Source: Flaccisagitta enflata (Eukaryota; Chaetognatha; Sagittoidea; Aphragmophora). From it: a DNA stretch of 64,000 nt. A program made the position numbers and the translations under genes. Below are positions 57,440 through 64,000 of this stretch, piece after piece. Numbering within the stretch: position 1 is the first letter of the stretch; each line of letters begins with the position of its first letter. The stretch is from the NCBI GenBank assembly GCA_965153355.1, contig OZ231126.1, forward strand, positions 17,236,001 through 17,300,000, written 5' to 3'. The notes under the pieces were generated by a model that saw nothing but the letters and a program-made list of their open reading frames with translations, did not search any database and had not been told where the DNA came from.

Positions 57440-58075
57440 TTCTGTTTTCTGACGTGTGTACACGACTCTTTAGGTCGCTGTATGTGGATTATGGGCGTCT
57501 CTACATACTGCATAGTAGCCACGGCCACACGCGCCTACTATTACTATCAGCGTTCTTCTAGTACACATTGTCTTTTCTGCCGAACACATTCCATTGACGA
57601 ATTTCACGTTATAAAGATGTGATGGGAAAAATGGGTAACCTACTATCAGTGTTTGCAAAAGTTTTGGGTTAACCAAAAACTAGACACCGTGAACCATCAA
57701 TATCACCGATATTTTCCTCACCCTACCTGCACGCTACTCTTTCATTTTATGGGTGTGTCTATTCGTTTAAATATCCAATGAAAGAATAACCTATGGAACA
57801 ATATCCAGCGGAGCAATAATCTTAGTGGGACAGCAATCTCAGTGGGGCACAAATCCAGTGAAACAACGTCCAGTGGAACAAGATCCCATTTTTAACCAAA
57901 ACTGAAAACGAAGAGAAAGACTGAGGCGTCTTGCGAAAAATAAATGGTCATGAATAGTCACAGACCAATTACAAACGCCTTCCCGCCTTCCCGTCCGCTG
58001 CCTCACGCGTCCCTAAATTAAGACTGATCCACAAAACGGGTTATTGAGTCGCGTGCACACGACTTGTAAAGTAAG
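57440..58075. other. HPE scraps and unique DNA
   Basis: GACGTGTGTACACGACTCTTTAGGTCGC (57460) and GAGTCGCGTGCACACGACTTG (58027) are isolated hairpin remains. AGTGGAACAA/AGTGGGACAGC repeats occur near 57790-57885. Confidence 0.45.
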
Positions 58076-59117
58076 ACTTAAGATCCATAATTTATCAAGA
58101 CCACGCTGCGTTTTCTAACAATAAAGTGAATTAAAAAGAAAAAAAACACAACTGTTTCTGCACAGAAAAAAAAAAACGCGTGGCTTCCCCATTGTGAGGG
58201 AAATTCAGCCATCGCAACTTTTCTTTTAATTAATTCTGTTTTATGGTTCTGTTCAGACTGATCGTAAAACGTTTCTTCCATTCTGAGTTTACAATTCACT
58301 GGTTTCAAGCGATTTCTCTACAAGCGCACGGGCTTTAAGGGCTTCCAGTTGTCCCACATGAGAAAAATCAATAATTAGGTTTGTGGTGATTAATACGAAG
58401 TACAAGCCATTCATTTCTAGATGCCCAAGTCTCTGCCATCGATCACTATCAATGTAGCATTACATAACAGAGACAGTTATAGCATCACAATACACTAGGA
58501 AGCATGCTACACTGAAATGCGAAGTTGTGTGTTTTCCTAGCAACGAGTTACTAAGATACTAGCCAGAAACAACAAGTTCCAAAGGCCGAATCAATTGAAA
58601 TATATGTTACCCAATTCAAATCAGTACAAATTAAGCTGAGGTTGTGAAGATTAGCGGTACGTTTTTTTACATGTTCCTGATTGCAAAAAGGCATGAAATT
58701 TTACGTGTGATATCGGACAGAGGTAGTGAAGGGCCACCCGATTTGATTTATGAGAATTACCCATTTCTTGCTACCTTCAAATTAGAATTGACTTGATTTA
58801 CCTACTTAAAACGGCTTTCACTGAACATTTGAAATCGCACGGTCATTAGTATGCATCTACTTTATCCAAAATTCTAATTTGTTCAGATTTTTAGGGTCCA
58901 GGGTCATCAGAATATGTACTGATCTGAGGACATGATTTTGCTTATTTGGTCTATGTTGTAAATAGGCGATGGAGGCTGTTGGCAGTGTCAGTTACTCAAT
59001 TTTTGGTGCTCATTGGATATCGTTAACCCTCCCAGGCCTGATGAAGCTGTCTTAGTCAGTTCAGATTGGCCACCTCTTGTCCCTTAAATTAAATGAGGGA
59101 ATAAGTCGGTAAAGTTT
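58076..59117. other. Intronic DNA, no gene seen
   Basis: About 1 kb of unique sequence; no exon supported. Confidence 0.4.
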
Positions 59118-59164
59118 ACGGGACCCGCATATGCGCAAGTGTATCCGGCCTTACTATAAAACGG

Positions 59165-59470
59165 CGCACCAGGTAATCTGTAACGTAAACAGTGTTGCTC
59201 GGAATCGCTCGGGTTTTGCTTGGGGTTGCTGGGGGTTTCTTGGGGTTGCTCGGGGTTGTTATTGTTTATTGTGTCCTTAGTGTAGTCATTGCTCCAAACA
59301 AGGCAAACCCAAGAAACCCCAAGCAACCTCGAGCAACCCCAACAAACCCCAAGCAATCCCGAGCTTGTGTTGCTCGGGGTTGACTCAAGGTTCAACCCTG
59401 AGCCACCCCGGGGGTTAAATCTCACCCCAGAATATGGGGTGCGGCGCAAGATTGAAAGCGGCTGTAACAG
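59165..59470. mobile_element. Foldback with GGGGTTGCTC tandem arms
   Basis: Left arm: GGGTTGCTGGGGGTTTCTTGGGGTTGCTCGG units; right arm: inverse CCGAGCAACCCCAACAAACCCCAAGCAA units; centre near 59265 is TTGTGTCC. GTAACGTAAACAGTGTTGCTC flanks. It is preceded by an HPE head scrap at 59135-59152. Confidence 0.7.
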
Positions 59471-59527
59471 GTTCACGACTGAACGCCCTCAATGAATTCC
59501 ATATTTTGGGTCACTGTGTTTTAGACG

Positions 59528-60060
59528 AGGATGAAAGAAGAAAGGAAACAAGATAAGCGAGTTAGGCAGAAAAGAAGGATGGAAGGACGGATAGGAGGGA
59601 GGAAAGAAGGGTTGAAACAAGGAAGCAGAGAAGAAGGAAGGGAGGGAGGGAGGGAGGGAGGGAGGAAAGAAGGCAGAAAGGAGAGAAGGAGCGAATGGAG
59701 GAATTAGGAAGGAAGAAAGGGAGAAAAGAAGAAATTAAGTACTGAAGGAAGGTAGAAAGGTGGGAAGGAATGAAGGAGGGAAGGAGCAAAGGAGCGAAGG
59801 GAGGAAGAGGAGAAGATAGAGAGCAAGTCAGGACGGGAAAGGAAAAAAGATGTAAGAGAGGGAAGAAGGAAGCAATGATGGAAGGAAAGAAAGAAGGAAA
59901 GAAGAAAGGGAAGAAGAAAGGAAGGAAGGGAAGAAGAAAGGAAGGAAGTAAGGAAGGAAAGAAGCAAAGGAGAAAGGGAGGGAGGAAGAAATGTAGGAAA
60001 GAAGCAAGGGAAGAAACGAAGACAGGATGGAAGGAAGAAAGGAGGGAGGAAGAGTAGTTA
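59528..60060. repeat. Polypurine (GGAA)n degenerate tract, about 530 bp
   Basis: Almost pure A/G on the + strand with GGAGGGAGGGAGG and GAAGGAAGGAAG blocks. It ends about 40 bp from the donor of the exon at 60098; on the transcribed strand it is polypyrimidine. Confidence 0.93.
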
Positions 60061-60097
60061 GTAGGTAAGGCTAGTATTCAAAATGACTCAGACATAC

Positions 60098-60547
60098 TTC
60101 TCTCAGGAGCCGCGGGGAAACGTGGCAGTAGCAGAACTTCGTTGCCGAGGGTCGCGACGCTGTTTAGAGTAGCCGCGGCGACGGCGGCCGATGCGGCGTT
60201 TTCCGAGTTGAGATTCGGATTCACGGCGGCAGCAGCGGCCGCCGCCGCCGCAGCAGCAGCAGCAGCGGCGGCGGCGGAATGGAGATGAGGCGAAGTTTCC
60301 GCCGAGATGATCGACGAACTGGGACTGAGTTCGGGAGTTACGGGCGATCGAGCCGCCGACAAATGTTCTCTCGGCGGAAGTAAAGCCGCCGGTGGAAGCG
60401 CCGGGATTTTGGGAGCGCCGATCGCCGGAAGCGTCGGCAACGAAATCGGCGCCGTAGGAGAGGAAGGCGCCGGAAGTGCCGCTGGCGATGGTGGGGAAGA
60501 GGAGGAAGATGAAACGGCGGCCTCGAATGACGGATGTGTGGAGGAAG
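60098..60547 (-). CDS. FOG/U-shaped-like gene, Ser/Pro/Ala-rich exon
   Basis: A 450-bp - strand exon. The acceptor is TTCTTACTCACTCCCGACAG and the donor A|GTATGT (60097-60092). Two leading bases, 149 codons and one trailing base give phase 1 at both ends. The trailing A plus AT of the next exon makes Asn, directly before Y-Q-C of the zinc finger. The peptide is low in complexity: a Ser run, Pro/Ala-rich P-A-x-P segments, SPVTPELSPSSS, then about 17 consecutive Ala coded by mixed GCN codons, and a more ordinary LGNEVLLLPRFPAAPER end. High GC and strong third-position bias contrast with the AT-rich surroundings, supporting coding. Disordered regions before finger 1 occur in FOG proteins, but this sequence is not recognisable by itself; the link is by splicing phase. 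Confidence 0.75.
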
Positions 60548-61146
60548 CTGTCGGGAGTGAGTAAGAACAGAAAGGGGGGATAGAGAAAGGGAACAGTATA
60601 GATATTGTCATATTGAGTTAAACACTAATAAATATTCTACATCGCTGATGTAAAACAAATCCTTGCTCTCTATATGTGATGTTCAAAACCAATTGTATCG
60701 GCTTATCAAATAACATATTCAATATCACATTGAATTATCTTGGGTTGGCGCCAGGGGCGAAAATCTTTGTCTCGTTCTTACATGATTTCATGCCGCTGCT
60801 ACTGCGTATATGCTCTCCCCCCCAATCTCTGTTTCTCGTTACAAAACAGTATGAACTAAGGACAGTAACCTTTAGGGGAAGGAATATCTCTCAGGTATAC
60901 GACGGGTATTCGTTACATTTATCTTTGTTTTGTCTCCACGTCTTTGTCTCTTGTCCATAGTCCAATTCCATAGTCAATATCGATATTGAATGATAATTTC
61001 TCAAATCTTGATAATCTAGACAGTACCTTTATAGGAAGTATAAAGGAAGGAATATCTCTCGGGTGTATGACAGATATTCGTAACTTTATCTTTGTTTAGT
61101 CTCCACGTCCATAGTCTCGTTATATATATCACATATATTTATCAGC

Positions 61147-61259
<113 letters not shown>

Positions 61260-61262
61260 TGG

Positions 61263-61386
61263 TTATTTCACTAACATATTGGATAATCTCTCTTCGACCT
61301 CGTTTCACGATGGCGCTGACATCGTCATCTGAGTCTGAGTCTGAGTCAAAACACCGCCGAGAGGCGCCATCATCGGAAAAATCTTA
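61263..61386 (-). other. Possible acidic coding segment, uncertain
   Basis: On the - strand after an AAG at 61387 the frame reads FSDDGASRRCFDSDSDSDDD then VSAIVKRGRREIIQYV. With acceptor TTTTAAG the two leading bases would fit phase 1, like the neighbouring exons. However, the acceptor tract is poor and no consensus donor follows (only G|GTCGAA), and the (GA)n run comes soon after. Could be a small exon of the FOG-like gene or chance. Confidence 0.25.
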
Positions 61387-61754
61387 AAACGGCATCAAGA
61401 GCCTTCTGCTTCGACGTCGATAGACTACACTCCATTTGCTGTCGCGTTGGTGGTTTGGTCCGTTTGTTAAATTGAAAAGATGAATGTGTCGATCGAATCA
61501 TTTTAATCCCTGTCGAGTAGTCAGATTGCAAGCAGCCTGAGAATTCAAATCAATAACCCTTTCAATAATTAAGACAATCATTTATTGAATTTGGTCGATC
61601 GGTCGGTGAATTGTACCGTTTTTTTTTAATTCCTTCTACCTGTCATGCCTTTCCACATTCCTTTAATCATCTTTTTGTAAAACCTTTATTTTTTTCAATT
61701 ATTTTTTTGATCATTCCCTCTGTAGTCCTCTGTACATTCACAAAATTGGTATTG

Positions 61755-62104
61755 TTATTGGTTGCGGACGCGCAACTCTTTAAGTCGGAGTGCAATCGAA
61801 GACAAAATTTGATCAGTTAACACATTTTTTCATGATATCATAGACATTGTCAATTTTTATGTTCTATCAATTAAAAATGATTATTAGTTTATTTTTAAAC
61901 TAGTTTTGCATTAAAAATCAAATTTTGTCTTCGTTTGCACCCCGACTTAAGAGGCATTGTCTGACCGTCGAACCGTACATCGATCCACCCGTTGGTCCGA
62001 GATTATTGTGTCGAAAAGTGTAAAGACGTGTATTTCCACCCATGCCCCTGCCCATGCCCCTCGTCCGAAAGGATATTGTAGGTTGTAACCCCGAGTTACT
62101 TGTT
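61755..62104 (-). mobile_element. HPE subfamily II copy interrupted by a MITE
   Basis: On the - strand: head GAAACAAGTAACTCGGGGTTAC (GTAAC/GTTAC hairpin), then GGGGCATGGGCAGG and GAAATACACGTCTTTACACTTTTCG; the end is GAGTTGCGCGTCCGCAACC. The element is split at TTAA by 61784-61946. Confidence 0.8.
61784..61946. mobile_element. piggyBac-type MITE at TTAA target
   Basis: 163 bp flanked by TTAA on both sides (61780-61783, 61947-61950). Ends GTCGGAGTGCAATCGAAGAC and, inverted, GTCGGGGTGCAAACGAAGAC; the match continues AAAATTTGAT, 30 bp with 2 mismatches. Removing it with one TTAA restores ACTCTTTAAGAGGC, matching the ACTCTATAAGAGGC of other HPE copies. No frame; non-autonomous. Confidence 0.85.
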
Positions 62105-62179
62105 TCTATCTATGATCATGTTTGTGGTGGAAAAGATAAGAGGGCACGCCACAAGATTGCGCAGGTGGCATCCTTGAAG

Positions 62180-62348
62180 CAAGTAACGCGGGGTTACGAT
62201 ATCGCCGCGGACGGGCGGGCAGGGGTGTACAACCACTCTCCACACACACGCAGCATCTCAATTGCTGTTTTCACAGTGCAGTTATGGACCAACAGAATGG
62301 CGAACGGACCTAAGAACTGATGGACCTGACGGACCTGACGGACCTGAC

Positions 62349-62382
<34 letters not shown>
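62180..62382 (+). mobile_element. HPE subfamily II copy truncated by (GACCT)n and (GA)n
   Basis: CAAGTAACGCGGGGTTACGA head (GTAAC/GTTAC stem), GCCGCGGACGGGCGGGCAGG, TGGACCAACAGAATGG, then GACGGACCT x3-4 and a GA run to 62382 in place of the terminal hairpin. Confidence 0.8.
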
Positions 62383-62385
<3 letters not shown>

Positions 62386-62420
62386 TTTTTTTCGTTTTTG
62401 TTTTTTGTTTTTTTGGTTTG

Positions 62421-62421
<1 letters not shown>

Positions 62422-62508
<87 letters not shown>

Positions 62509-62535
62509 CTCTCTCTCTCAATCACTCTCTCTCTC
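62422..62535. repeat. (CT)n microsatellite
   Basis: CT run with two AATCT interruptions, directly abutting the hairpin end of the HPE at 62537. Confidence 0.96.
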
Positions 62536-62536
62536 T

Positions 62537-62705
62537 AAGTCGCGGACACGCGACTCTACACCTTGCCGTGTTGGACGGTCAGTTGTTCCATCTGTCGGTC
62601 TTTCCCTCCGTCCGTCCGTCTGTCACAGTTTTGAACTGCAAGCAGTTTTTGCATTACAGCCCCTGCCCAACCGTCCGCGACGCTGGTGCCGTGTTTCCGG
62701 CCTTG
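62537..62705 (-). mobile_element. HPE copy, subfamily I, perfect hairpin
   Basis: - strand end GTAGAGTCGCGTGTCCGCGACTTA (perfect 7-bp stem); GACGGACGGACGG run, AAAACTGCTTGCAGTTCAAA middle, GTCGCGGACGGTTGGGCAGG and TCAAGGCCGGAAACACGGC head. Confidence 0.87.
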
Positions 62706-62873
62706 ACTTTCCCAACTACTGCGGCAAACGTCACTTCCGCCACTGGCATCATGGTTCCCATCGCCCTTCAGCAATCATTGTCATTTGATTCCTTCTGAAT
62801 CAATGAGCGTAAAATGAACCTTATCTTCATTTGTGACATAATGATTTGATTCAGAAAGAGTTAAAATGATAGT

Positions 62874-63297
<424 letters not shown>

Positions 63298-63331
63298 AGG
63301 GGGTTTCACTTAATCAATTTTTTCCACTTAC

Positions 63332-63392
63332 TAGGAACAACGAGTGAATGTCCTCTGCAGGAGTTCCTTGCTCCCACGATTGATGCCGTTTT
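63332..63392 (-). CDS. Probable small exon of the FOG-like gene
   Basis: A 61-bp - strand segment between acceptor TTTTAATATTCCAG and donor A|GTAAGT, both good. It reads KTASIVGARNSCRGHSLVVP with one base left over, which fits the two leading bases of the 60098-60547 exon (giving Thr). There is no recognisable motif. Consensus splice sites plus phase fit support it, but a short exon can arise by chance. Confidence 0.45.
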
Positions 63393-63489
63393 CTGGAATA
63401 TTAAAACATCATCAGTAAATTCAATCAAGTTTTGGTCAACAACCTTTGGCATTTCCGTCGCCAGCGAAAAAGCAGGGAGAACGCAATGA

Positions 63490-63662
63490 GGAAGGCACGA
63501 GTTAACACAGAAAAAAGACACACAGACAGACACACACATTGACACACATATGAATAGTGTGTCTATTCAACACACGAAAATACAAGCACTCACACACAGA
63601 CACAGACACAGAAACAGACACACACACAGACACACAGACACACACACACACAGACACACACA

Positions 63663-63748
<86 letters not shown>

Positions 63749-64000
63749 GGAAAGAAGAATGGAAGGAAGGAAGGAAGGAAGGAAGGAAGGAAGGAAGGAA
63801 GGGAGGAAGAAACTAAGGAAGGGAGGAAGGAGAGAAGGAAAGAAAGTAAAAAAGAAAGAAAGAAAAATAGATAACGGAAAGGTAGAAATTTCTTTCTATC
63901 TTACACACACACACACACAAACACACACTGACACAAACACAAACACATACTGACACAAGCACAAACACATACACACACACACACACATACACACACACAC
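63490..64000. repeat. (AC)n and (GGAA)n compound repeat to window end
   Basis: Degenerate ACAGAC/ACAC to 63660, pure AC 63668-63744, GGAA tetramers 63760-63805 grading to purine-rich 63870, then AC with ACAAACACATACTG variants 63903-64000. Confidence 0.94.

Larger units (their letters stand above)
55746..60097 (-). other. Inferred 4.35 kb intron of the FOG-like gene
   Basis: Lies between phase-matched exons; filled by an FB-G element, HPE fragments, a 66-bp tandem, a GGGGTTGCT foldback and a polypurine tract. No additional exon supported. Confidence 0.6.

Noticed and set aside
59084-59495. Frames over the GGGGTTGCTC region in both strands
   Set aside because: Produced by inverted 10-bp tandems.

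Overview
This is nuclear DNA from a metazoan, probably a marine invertebrate. Exons have GT/AG boundaries, AATAAA signals occur, and there are short interstitial runs of the TTAGGG/CCCTAA telomere unit. The load of simple repeats is very heavy, mainly (CT/GA)n plus (AC)n, (AAC)n, (TTTC)n and (TCTG)n. A zinc-finger exon resembles finger 1 of Drosophila U-shaped, which indicates a bilaterian; no finer placement is supported. There is no prokaryotic, organellar or viral gene organisation.

Two protein-coding loci are supported. At the left edge on the + strand (3-1457) is the 3' part of a gene for a protein with four predicted membrane segments and a C-terminal PDZ-ligand-like TLV end. On the - strand, exons at 60098-60547, 55638-55745 and 36015-36155, and more tentatively 63332-63392, join in compatible reading phase. 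They encode a low-complexity Ser/Pro/Ala region, a CCHC zinc finger and a Gly/Ala-rich stretch. I read this as the N-terminal half of a Friend-of-GATA (FOG/U-shaped, ZFPM) transcriptional cofactor spread over more than 27 kb, with further exons outside the window or unseen.

The rest is intergenic and intronic repeat DNA: (1) several dozen copies of a short element family, here called HPE (hairpin-ended element), whose terminal hairpin arms differ between copies but stay complementary within a copy; (2) foldback elements (FB-G) with inverted ends reading GGGCAGCGGCCCC...GGGGCCGCTGCCC around tandem GGCCTGAGA/GGCCTCAA units; (3) other long palindromes and MITE-like elements at 5458-5950, 7710-7957, 34265-34888, 39494-40128, 49055-49243, 49673-50435, 51977-52755 and 52783-53374, plus a piggyBac-type MITE at 61784-61946 inserted at TTAA inside an HPE copy; (4) a roughly 4.9 kb inverted composite at 20.5-25.4 kb built of a TCATGTCTCT minisatellite and telomere-like units; (5) an array of diverged units at 13.9-18.1 kb, most carrying a POU-octamer-like ATGCAAAT; (6) a 1.1 kb unit at 41081-42257 with terminal direct repeats and a nearly identical partial copy at 37317-37572.

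Most long open frames here are translations of simple repeats and are not genes. The roughly 26 kb between 10.3 and 36 kb and most of the 19.5 kb intron between 36156 and 55637 contain no coding sequence I can support.
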